This document shows positions 7,821 through 14,334 of a stretch of 22,877 bases of DNA, in pieces. The position numbers and the translations under genes are program-made. This DNA is from Oscillospiraceae bacterium (GTDB taxonomy: Bacteria; Bacillota; Clostridia; Oscillospirales; Oscillospiraceae), in the NCBI GenBank assembly GCA_017458025.1, contig JAFTGG010000252.1:1-22877 (forward strand), given 5' to 3'. The notes beneath the pieces were generated by a model, which saw only the letters and a list, made by a program, of their open reading frames with translations, was not told where the DNA came from and ran no database searches. Every line of letters starts with the position of its first letter. Positions within the stretch are counted from its first letter, which is position 1.

Positions 7821-7863
7821 CTGTCGAAATTTCTGGCTGCGCACCGGAATTATGCGGTATTGC
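7821..7863. repeat. Diverged intergenic repeat, copy B
   Basis: This is the shorter partner of copy A (1681-1732): the same order of blocks TCTG-CGAA-TTTC, CTGCGCACC and AATTATGCGGTATTG, without the nine-base central insertion. Beyond it the sequence (TTATTCGATAATAGTATAGC) loosely resembles the TTGACA promoter segment after copy A, as if a once similar promoter had decayed. Confidence 0.6.
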
Positions 7864-8032
7864 CTTTATTCGATAATAGTATAGCCGCTGTGCTACGCAC
7901 AGCAGCGCGTCTCATACGACATGCAACGCGCCTTGCGGCGCTATAAAAAGTAGAATACTTCTGCTTTTTCATGCATTTCAGTATCAGACGGTGTTCGGCG
8001 GCTGTGAATACAGGCGCAGAAAGGAGCTTGTG

Positions 8033-9223
8033 ATGCAATACAGAAAAGACAAATCGGGCAGCGACCTTTCCGTGTTGGGCTTCGGCTGCATGCGCTTTAC
8101 CCAAAAGGGCGGCGGCATCGACCTCGACAAAGCGGAGCGGGAAATCATGGCGGCATATAAGGCCGGCGTCAACTACTTTGATACGGCGTATGTGTATTCC
8201 GGAAGCGAGGCGGCGATCGGCGAGATCTTCGAGCGGAACCGTATCCGCGGGAACATCAAGATCGCGACGAAGCTGCCGCAGTATCTGATCGGCAGCCGCG
8301 CGGCTGTGGACAAGTATTTCAATGAGGAGCTCGCGCGGCTTCGGACGACCTATGTGGACTACTATCTGATGCACCATGTGACGGACGTCGCCATGTGGGA
8401 GAAGCTCAAAAAGATCGGTATTCTGGAATGGATCGCCGAAAAGAAGCAGAGCGGCGCGATCCGGAGCATCGGCTTTTCCTATCACGGGAACACGGATAAT
8501 TTCCTGAAAATATTGAACGATTACGACTGGGACATCTGCCAGATCCAGTACAACTACTTTGACGAGTTCTCGCAGGCGGGCGTGGACGGACTGAAGGCCG
8601 CGGCGGAGAAGGGCGTCCCCGTCGTCATCATGGAGCCGCTGCGCGGCGGGAAGCTGGTGAACATGCTGCCCGATGAGGCGAAGAAGGTCATGCGCGACAG
8701 CGGCCGCGGGTGGTCGGCCGCGGAGTGGGGCTTCCGCTGGCTCTACAACCAGCCGGAGGTCACGGTCGTGCTCTCGGGCATGAACTCGACGGATATGGTG
8801 CGGGAGAACTGCCGCGTCGCCTCCGAGGCGCGCACGGGCGAGTTCACAGGGGCGGATTTCGCGACGCTCGCGGAGGTATCCGCGAAGATACGCGAGAAAG
8901 AAAAAGTCGGCTGCACCGGCTGCCGCTACTGCATGCCATGTCCGAAGGGCGTGGATATCCCCGGCGCGTTCCGCTGCTACAACGCGATGTATATCGAATC
9001 GAAGGCGGCGGGCCGGTTCCAGTACGCGCAGACGGTCGGCCTGACGAAGGAACCCGCCTTTGCCTCGCAGTGTATCGAGTGCGGCAGGTGCGAGCGGCAC
9101 TGCCCGCAGAATATTCCGATCCGCGAGAAGCTGAAGGAAGCGGACAGGGCGCTGCGCCCGCTGCCCTATAAGCTCGGAATTGGCGCGGCGAGGAGATTCA
9201 TGTTCAGAAAAGCCTCGCGTTGA
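8033..9223 (+). CDS. Aldo/keto reductase with C-terminal double 4Fe-4S motif
   Basis: This 396-residue protein combines a TIM-barrel aldo/keto reductase with a ferredoxin-like tail. The catalytic tetrad is visible: D50 and Y55 in FDTAYVYSGSE, K80 in ATKLP and H114 in YLMHHV. The tail holds C294-C297-C300-C304 (GCTGCRYCMPCP) and C347-C350-C353-C357 (CIECGRCERHCP), each a CxxCxxCxxxCP motif expected to hold a 4Fe-4S cluster. The ATG at 8033 follows AAGGAG (8021-8026) at six bases; a longer in-frame start at 7991 has no ribosome binding site. This architecture is common in anaerobes but few members have an assigned substrate; ferredoxin- or flavodoxin-linked carbonyl reduction is a reasonable inference, supported by the decayed flavodoxin just downstream. 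Confidence 0.92.
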   Translation: MQYRKDKSGSDLSVLGFGCMRFTQKGGGIDLDKAEREIMAAYKAGVNYFDTAYVYSGSEAAIGEIFERNRIRGNIKIATKLPQYLIGSRAAVDKYFNEELARLRTTYVDYYLMHHVTDVAMWEKLKKIGILEWIAEKKQSGAIRSIGFSYHGNTDNFLKILNDYDWDICQIQYNYFDEFSQAGVDGLKAAAEKGVPVVIMEPLRGGKLVNMLPDEAKKVMRDSGRGWSAAEWGFRWLYNQPEVTVVLSGMNSTDMVRENCRVASEARTGEFTGADFATLAEVSAKIREKEKVGCTGCRYCMPCPKGVDIPGAFRCYNAMYIESKAAGRFQYAQTVGLTKEPAFASQCIECGRCERHCPQNIPIREKLKEADRALRPLPYKLGIGAARRFMFRKASR

Positions 9224-9268
9224 GGCCTTTGTCTGCAAGAGGAAGGAGTCATAGAGACGAGCGCAGCG

Positions 9269-9523
9269 GTGAGATACTTTTCAAAAATCGGCAATACGAA
9301 GAAGATCGCGGAGGCAATCGCAGAGGGGGCGGGCGTTCCCGCCGTATCGCTCACGGACGAACCTTTGCTCACGGAGCGTGCGGGTGTGCTCTTTCTCGGC
9401 GGGGCGCCCTACGCGAATATTATGGCTCCCGTGTTGCGTACCTACGCGGAGAGGCTTTCCTCCGAGCAGATGGGCAACGTAACCAACGGCGAGGAATTTT
9501 TTCGCCAGGCAAGGCCGATTTGA
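9269..9523 (+). pseudogene. Decayed flavodoxin, paralogue of the gene at 4572
   Basis: The frame begins VRYFSKIGNTKKIAEAIAEGAG, nearly matching the intact flavodoxin at 4572 (VRYFSRGGNTKKLAEAIAEAIG), and keeps VLFLGGAPYA. After about residue 68 it jumps to NGEEFFRQARPI and stops, where the intact protein needs some 50 more residues including EEFYCKGSF and HKGKPD; the words EEFF and ARP look like the two edges of a deletion. The start is also poor: AAGGAG (9243-9248) is followed by ATA at 9251 in the matching frame, and the first usable start is GTG at 9269, 20 bases from that site. At 84 codons versus 135 it is probably non-functional. It sits 45 bases behind the aldo/keto reductase, its former operon partner. 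Confidence 0.65.
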
Positions 9524-9665
9524 CGCGGTAATACTCTGTGTATTGCAAGGAAAATTGCCGCAGCATGGCGGAAAAGGCCCCGCCGTTTGGGTATGCCGGC
9601 ATTTTTCAAACAAGGCCTAGTTCGGCAAAAGCGGCATCTTGCCGTCTCGTAAGAAAGCCGTATAT

Positions 9666-9710
9666 AAAGCATTTTGGAGGCTCTGCTATGCAGAGCCTCC
9701 AAGATGCTTT
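9666..9710 (-). terminator. Strong bidirectional terminator between converging gene sets
   Basis: GGAGGCTCTGC (9676-9686) and GCAGAGCCTCC (9690-9700) form an 11-pair stem with loop TAT; outside a three-base internal loop, AAAGCAT (9666-9672) pairs with ATGCTTT (9704-9710). The A- and T-rich ends allow it to work on both strands. It closes the minus-strand rubredoxin/flavodiiron set and the plus-strand reductase remnant. Confidence 0.8.
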
Positions 9711-9743
9711 AAATCGTCTCAGCGTCGCGGTCGGAGCCTGTTT

Positions 9744-10556
9744 CTACAGCTTCTGGAAATCCGAGGCGGGGTGCTTGCAGATCGGGCAGACAAAATCGGG
9801 CGGCAGCTCCTCGCCCTCGTAGATGTAGCCGCAGATCACGCAGACCCAGCCCTTTTTCTCCGCCTCGGGCTTTACCTGCGGCTTGGGCTTGATGTGCGCG
9901 AAATAGTAGGCGTAAGTCACGCTGGGCGCCTTGCTCAGCACCTTGCCGTCCGTGACCTCCGCGATGAACATCGTGTGGCTGCCGAGGTCGATGCTCTGCA
10001 CCACCTTGCCGGAGAGGTACGCGTTGCACTCCTCCGTCAGATACGCGACGCCGTTGGCGGAGCGCTTAAAGGTGAACGACTCGAACTTGTCCGTCTCGCG
10101 CCCCGTCTGAAAGCCGAAGCGCTGGTAGGTCGCGAACTTCGAGTCCTCGGTCAGGAACGAGAGGTTAAACTCGCCCGTCTTGACGATCATGTCGTGGGTA
10201 TAGTTCGCCTTGTTGACGCAGATCGACACGCGCAGCGGCTCGCTCGCCGCCTGAATGGCGGTGTTGATGATGCAGCCGTTGTCCTTGCCGCCGTCGCGGG
10301 CGGTCAGGACGAACAGCCCGTAGCTGAAGCTGCGGGTGACTTTGCTGTCGAACTCCGCCTTCGGCGGCGCGGGCTCCTCCACGTCCTCCGCGCCGCCCAT
10401 CGCGCTGAACTGCTCCTTCGGGCAGCCGCAGAGCGGGCAGACGAAATCGTCGGGCACGTCCTCCCAACGGGTGCCGGCCTCGATGCCCTGATCGGGAATG
10501 CCCGCGGCCTCGTCGTAGATGTAGCCGCAGATGTCGCAGACATATTTCTTCGCCAT
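9744..10556 (-). CDS. Rubredoxin - flavin reductase - rubredoxin fusion (high-molecular-weight rubredoxin type)
   Basis: This 270-residue protein has three parts. Residues 1-50 are a standard rubredoxin with iron ligands C7, C10, C40 and C43 (CDICGY...CPLCG). Residues about 65-215 form a flavin-reductase-like FMN domain ([27 protein letters not shown]). Residues about 233-270 are a second, shortened rubredoxin with C239, C242, C257 and C260 (CVICGY...CPICK), missing the loop present in the first. Known high-molecular-weight rubredoxin (Hrb, Moorella) is flavin reductase plus one C-terminal rubredoxin; it passes NADH electrons to the flavodiiron protein FprA. The extra N-terminal rubredoxin here is unusual. 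The ATG at 10556 follows a GGAGGG site and lies four bases after the fprA stop, so the two genes are co-translated. A longer in-frame start overlaps fprA and lacks support. Confidence 0.92.
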   Translation of the reverse strand: MAKKYVCDICGYIYDEAAGIPDQGIEAGTRWEDVPDDFVCPLCGCPKEQFSAMGGAEDVEEPAPPKAEFDSKVTRSFSYGLFVLTARDGGKDNGCIINTAIQAASEPLRVSICVNKANYTHDMIVKTGEFNLSFLTEDSKFATYQRFGFQTGRETDKFESFTFKRSANGVAYLTEECNAYLSGKVVQSIDLGSHTMFIAEVTDGKVLSKAPSVTYAYYFAHIKPKPQVKPEAEKKGWVCVICGYIYEGEELPPDFVCPICKHPASDFQKL

Positions 10557-10560
10557 CGGC

Positions 10561-11778
10561 TCAGCCCTCCTTCCGTACCGACGCCGCGATGGCGTCCGCC
10601 AGCGCGTCCATGTCGCCGAGATTCTGCTCACGCAGCGACGACGCCAGCGTTACGCCCTCGTCGAGGACGGTCATGTTCTTGAGCTTCTCCAGCTCCTCGC
10701 GCATCAGCGTGCCGGAGCGGATCGCCCACGAGCCGTTCTCGATGATGGCGCAGGTGCGGTTCTGGAGATTGAGCGCCTTCATATCGGCGAGGAAGTTGTG
10801 CATCGGCGGGAAAATGCCGAGGTTATAGGTCACGCTCGCCAGCACGAGGTGGCTGTACTTAAAGAGGTCGGAAATGAGGTAGCTCACATTCGTGCTGGAC
10901 ACGTCGTACATCCGCGTGTTCAGCACGCCGCGCTCCGCGAGCTTCGCCGCGAGAATCTCCGCCGCGCGCTCGGTGCCGCCGTACATCGAGGCGTAGACGA
11001 TCATGACGCCCTTCTCCTCCGGCTCGTAGGTGCTCCAATGCTGGTACTTGTCGAGGATGTAGCCGAGGTCCTTGCGCCACACGGGGCCGTGCAGCGGGCA
11101 GATGTACTTGATGTCGCCCAGAATAGGCGCGGCCTTCTTGAGCAGCGCCTGCACCGGCACGCCGTACTTGCCGACGATGTTGGTGTAGTAGCGCCGCGCG
11201 TCGTCGATCCACTCGCCGTCGAAGTCGAACTCGTCGGCGAACAGCTTGCCGTCGAGCGAGCGGAACGAGCCGAACGCGTCCGCCGAGAACAGCACGCCGT
11301 TGGTCGTGTCGAACGTGACCATCGCCTCCGGCCAGTGCACCATCGGCGCCTCGATGAACGTGATCGTGTGCTTGCCGAACGTGCGGGTGTCGCCCTCTTT
11401 CACTTCCTCGATCTGCTCCGCTTCGATGGGGAAGCCGAACTGATGCAGCAAAATGACCGCCTTGGGCGTCGTGATGATCTTGACCTTCGGCCAGCGCAGC
11501 AAAATTTCCTCGATGGAGGCGGCGTGGTCCGGCTCGACGTGGTTGATGACCATGTAATCGAGCGTTCTGCCGTCCAGCACGGCGGTCACGTTGTCGATGA
11601 ACTGCCTGCCGATGGCCCAGTCCGCCGTGTCGAACAGGACTGCCTTTTCGTCCAGCAGGACGTAGGAGTTGTAGGAAACGCCGTGGTACAGGGGATGGAT
11701 ATTCTCAAAGAGGGCGAGGCGGCGGTCGTTTCCGCCTACCCAATACAGGTCGTCGGTTACTTTACGGTAGCAATGCAT
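10561..11778 (-). CDS. fprA: A-type flavoprotein / flavodiiron protein
   Basis: This 405-residue protein is full length for class A flavodiiron proteins, which reduce O2 to water or NO to N2O in the cytoplasm of anaerobes. The N-terminal metallo-beta-lactamase-like domain carries the diiron ligands H80, E82, D84, H85 (HVEPDH), H148 (MVHWPEAM), D167 (SADAFG) and H230 (CPLHGPVW). The flavodoxin domain begins at about residue 258 with [13 protein letters not shown], the FMN phosphate loop. The ATG has a GAGGAGG ribosome binding site. The next gene, four bases away, is its expected electron donor, a rubredoxin/flavin reductase fusion, as in the Moorella fprA-hrb operon. I see no strong promoter in the 83 bases upstream, so it may depend on transcription from the acyl-CoA dehydrogenase promoter. 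Confidence 0.95.
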   Translation of the reverse strand: MHCYRKVTDDLYWVGGNDRRLALFENIHPLYHGVSYNSYVLLDEKAVLFDTADWAIGRQFIDNVTAVLDGRTLDYMVINHVEPDHAASIEEILLRWPKVKIITTPKAVILLHQFGFPIEAEQIEEVKEGDTRTFGKHTITFIEAPMVHWPEAMVTFDTTNGVLFSADAFGSFRSLDGKLFADEFDFDGEWIDDARRYYTNIVGKYGVPVQALLKKAAPILGDIKYICPLHGPVWRKDLGYILDKYQHWSTYEPEEKGVMIVYASMYGGTERAAEILAAKLAERGVLNTRMYDVSSTNVSYLISDLFKYSHLVLASVTYNLGIFPPMHNFLADMKALNLQNRTCAIIENGSWAIRSGTLMREELEKLKNMTVLDEGVTLASSLREQNLGDMDALADAIAASVRKEG

Positions 11779-11835
11779 AAATTTTCCTCCTCAATTTATT
11801 GTTTGGCGCCCCGAGGGCCGGTAAGGTCCTTTTTG

Positions 11836-11861
11836 CTCACTTTTCCTTTAAGAAAAGTGAG
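11836..11861 (-). terminator. Hairpin at the end of the acyl-CoA dehydrogenase gene
   Basis: CTCACTTTTC (11836-11845) and GAAAAGTGAG (11852-11861) form a perfect ten-pair stem with loop CTTTAA, starting at the base directly after the stop codon on the minus strand. On that strand it is followed by CAAAAAGG, not by T residues, so it may be a weak or partial terminator, or an mRNA-stabilising stem between the two genes. Confidence 0.4.
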
Positions 11862-13775
11862 TTAAACTTCGATTTCGATGAACTTGTCCTTACCCTCGCC
11901 GCAGTGCGGGCACATCCAGCCCTCGGGCAATTCCTTGAACGCGGTGCCGGGCTTGACCTCGGCCTCGGGGTCGCCGACGCGCGGGTCGTACTCGTTGCCG
12001 CAGCCGAGGCAGACCGCCAGCTTGCGCGGGGCGGGCTTGGCCTTCGGCACGACGCGCTTCATCTTGACCATCTCGCCCGCGGGCTTCTTCTCGCCCGTAT
12101 CCAGCGCCTTTGTCAGCAGCGGCGCGATTTCGAGGATATCGCCCACGATACCATAGTCGCAGTTTTTGAAGATCTTGGCGTTCGGGTCCTTGTTGATGGC
12201 GACGATGTACGACGCGTCCTTGATGCCCTTTAAATGCTGCAACGCGCCCGAAATGCCGCAGGCGATGTAGAGATTGCCGCGGAACTTCTGGCCCGACATG
12301 CCGACGTAGCGGTCGATGGGCACATATTTGAGCGTCTCCGCCACGGGACGGGACGAGCCGAGCGCCGCGCCCGCCGCCTTCGCGAGGGCTTCGATCAGCT
12401 TCACGTTCTTCTGCTCGCCGATGCCCTTGCCCATGCTGACGACGCGCTCCGAGAGCGTGATGGGCGTGCCGATGTCGATGCCGACGGTGAAGTCGAAGCC
12501 CTCCTTCTTCAGCGCCTCGACCAGCGCGGCGACCTTCTCCTCCGCGCTGCCGTCCTTAAAGATGACCTTCTTGCGCGCGCCGGTCTCGCCGCCGGCTTTC
12601 GCCGCCGCGGGCGCGGGGCTCGTGTCCTTCGCCGCTTTGCCGAGGATGTGCGAGCCGATGACGACGCGCTGGATTTCGTTGGTGCCCTCGTAGATGGTCG
12701 TGATCTTCGCGTCGCGATAGAAGCGCTCGACCTCCATGCCTTTCAGATAGCCGGAGCCGCCGAAAATTTGCAGCGCGTCGTTCGTGACCTCCAGCGCGAT
12801 GTCGGAGGCGTACATTTTCGCCATCGCGGACTCCATGCCGTAGGGCTCGTGCGCCTGCTTGAGCTCCGCCGCGCTGTAGACGAGGAAGCGCGCGTTGCGG
12901 ATCTTCGTCGCCATGTCGGCGATCTTAAACGAGATGCCCTGATGCACGGCGATGGGCTTGCCGAACTGGATGCGCTCCTTCGCCTGCTCGACCGCCGCCT
13001 CGTACGCGCCCTGCGCAATGCCGAGCGCCTGCGCCGCGATGCCGATGCGCCCGCCGTCGAGGGTCGCCATAGCGATCTTGAAGCCTTGGCCCTCCTTACC
13101 GAGCAGGTTTTCCTTGGGGATCTTTACATTGTTAAAATTGAGCTGGCAGGTCGCGGACGAGCGGATGCCCATCTTGTCGTAGTGCTCCTCGAAGGTGAAG
13201 CCCTCCCAGCCCTTTTCGACGATGAACGCCGAGATGCCGCGCGTGCCGATGCCCGGCGTCGTCACGGCAAAGACGACGTAGGTGTCCGCCTCGCCGCCGT
13301 TGGTGATGAAAATCTTCTCGCCGTTGAGCAGGTAGTAGTCGCCCTGCGGCTCGGCGGTGGTCTCCGTGCCGCCCGCGTCGGAGCCGGCGTTGGGCTCCGT
13401 CAGGCCGAACGCGCCGAGCTTTTTGCCGGTGCATAGGTCGACGAGATACTTCTGCTTTTGCTCCTCGGTGCCGAATTGCGCGATGGGGAATGTGCCGAGC
13501 GACGTGTGCGCCGACAAGATGACGCCGGTGCCGCCGTCGACGCGCGCGAGCTCCTCCACCGCGATGGCGTAGCTCAAAACGTCCAGCCCTGCGCCGCCGT
13601 ACTTTTTGTCGTACGGAATGCCCATGAGCCCCATTTCCCCCAGCTTTGTGACTGCATCACGGGGGAAACGGTTCTCCTTGTCCAGCATGAACGCGATCGG
13701 CTTTACCTCCGCCTCCGCGAACGCCCTGACTTTGGCGCGCAATTCCTCGTGCGCCTGCGTGGTTTGAAAGTTCAT
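11862..13775 (-). CDS. Acyl-CoA dehydrogenase - EtfA C-terminal domain - rubredoxin fusion
   Basis: This 637-residue protein has three modules. Residues 1-380 form a complete acyl-CoA dehydrogenase with AFGLTEPNAGSD (flavin/substrate contacts) and YEGTNEIQR with catalytic base E363. Residues about 440-560 match the FAD-binding C-terminal domain of electron transfer flavoprotein alpha: SSRPVAE from 474, GMSGQ, GISGALQH and NKDPNAKIF. Residues 585-637 are a rubredoxin with C589, C592, C622 and C625. Electrons from a short-chain acyl-CoA could pass from the first FAD to the second FAD and then to the iron. Similar fusions are known in butyrate-forming clostridia, but the electron acceptor is unclear; no separate EtfB is visible here. 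The ATG follows AAAGGAGG, and a good promoter lies at 13834-13862. It shares its strand with fprA and its rubredoxin donor. Confidence 0.92.
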   Translation of the reverse strand: MNFQTTQAHEELRAKVRAFAEAEVKPIAFMLDKENRFPRDAVTKLGEMGLMGIPYDKKYGGAGLDVLSYAIAVEELARVDGGTGVILSAHTSLGTFPIAQFGTEEQKQKYLVDLCTGKKLGAFGLTEPNAGSDAGGTETTAEPQGDYYLLNGEKIFITNGGEADTYVVFAVTTPGIGTRGISAFIVEKGWEGFTFEEHYDKMGIRSSATCQLNFNNVKIPKENLLGKEGQGFKIAMATLDGGRIGIAAQALGIAQGAYEAAVEQAKERIQFGKPIAVHQGISFKIADMATKIRNARFLVYSAAELKQAHEPYGMESAMAKMYASDIALEVTNDALQIFGGSGYLKGMEVERFYRDAKITTIYEGTNEIQRVVIGSHILGKAAKDTSPAPAAAKAGGETGARKKVIFKDGSAEEKVAALVEALKKEGFDFTVGIDIGTPITLSERVVSMGKGIGEQKNVKLIEALAKAAGAALGSSRPVAETLKYVPIDRYVGMSGQKFRGNLYIACGISGALQHLKGIKDASYIVAINKDPNAKIFKNCDYGIVGDILEIAPLLTKALDTGEKKPAGEMVKMKRVVPKAKPAPRKLAVCLGCGNEYDPRVGDPEAEVKPGTAFKELPEGWMCPHCGEGKDKFIEIEV

Positions 13776-13833
13776 GCGGTTTCCTCCTTTTGCTTTATAT
13801 CATGAAAAATGGTGGAATGCTTCCTCGCATCTC

Positions 13834-13862
13834 ATTATACAGGATAAGCCCTGTGGCGGCAA
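13834..13862 (-). promoter_or_regulatory. Promoter of the acyl-CoA dehydrogenase fusion gene
   Basis: On the minus strand, -35 TTGCCG (13862-13857) and a perfect -10 TATAAT (13839-13834) are 17 bases apart. The leader to the ATG at 13775 is about 50 bases. Confidence 0.75.
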
Positions 13863-14248
13863 GCAAATTCGCCTCTGCATGATTGCCAGATTTTCGGCGT
13901 GAAAACCGTCCAAACGCACAAGATTGATCGCCTCCGTTTCTGCTTTGATCGACGCAACCGGGCATAGGGACAGCCTCGATAGGGAGCGCGCCCCCGGCCG
14001 CTGGCATACAGCTACTGGCGCAACGGCGTCTCATGCGAACTCACATTAAAAAGATACCATCAATGAAATCTTTTATATGAGTTCCGTATGAGCGGGTCTT
14101 TTCCCGCCATGCGGCGCCGTTTTTCCTCGAAATTCGTCAGGATTCTTTCGTCAAACCGTTGCCGCCTGACGAAAAAATCCCTTGCTCATCCGCTATCCTT
14201 CGACTGTGAAGACAGGTCCTCAGGGCTTCTGCCGTTGGCGGCCTGCGA
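13863..14248. other. Gene-free stretch between two divergent promoters
   Basis: No credible gene is seen: the short open frames here lack ribosome binding sites and family-like composition. An inverted repeat, TTCGTCAGG (14133-14141) with CCTGACGAA (14165-14173), could form a hairpin with a 23-base loop. The whole divergent spacer is 559 bases (13776-14334), long for this otherwise compact window, and may hold regulator sites or a decayed gene. I compared it by eye with what I know of the molybdenum-cofactor riboswitch and found no match I would defend. Confidence 0.4.
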
Positions 14249-14315
14249 ACCGTTATGCGCCAAATTGAAGCTTGCAACGCCCTGTTTTGCGTGATATTAT
14301 TTAAAAAATAACGGT
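14249..14315. promoter_or_regulatory. Inverted repeat bracketing the promoter of the MocA-like/ModE-like gene (candidate operator)
   Basis: ACCGTTAT (14249-14256) and its exact reverse complement ATAACGGT (14308-14315) flank the -35/-10 pair; the second half overlaps the expected transcription start. The core CGTTAT/ATAACG resembles the half-sites of ModE operators, but the 51-base gap is much longer than in the E. coli operator. Autoregulation by the downstream gene is an inference. Confidence 0.45.
14272..14300 (+). promoter_or_regulatory. Promoter of the MocA-like/ModE-like fusion gene
   Basis: -35 TTGCAA (14272-14277) and -10 TATTAT (14295-14300) are 17 bases apart. The ribosome binding site AGGGGG (about 14322-14327) precedes ATG 14335. 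Confidence 0.65.
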
Positions 14316-14334
14316 CACCACAGGGGGCGAACGT

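Larger units (their letters stand above)
7622..8032. other. 411-base intergenic region between nitroreductase and aldo/keto reductase
   Basis: No full gene is visible. A 17-codon frame (7700-7753, MNIYGDPAQFMTRSLLA) has a GGAGGGG ribosome binding site, although only three bases from its ATG; it could be the first codons of a deleted gene or chance. Repeat copy B lies at 7821-7863. A perfect seven-pair hairpin, GCTGTGC-TAC-GCACAGC, is at 7887-7903, and GCGCC/GGCGC forms a small hairpin near 7930-7941. I see no convincing promoter for the downstream reductase. Confidence 0.5.

Noticed and set aside
10531-13436. Plus-strand open frames of 444 and 400 codons across fprA and the acyl-CoA dehydrogenase
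   Set aside because: They are antisense to genes with intact active-site residues and have shadow-type composition.
14100-14334. Molybdenum-cofactor riboswitch in front of the regulator gene
   Set aside because: The position is attractive, but I could not fold or match the known motif by eye; a covariance search would decide.
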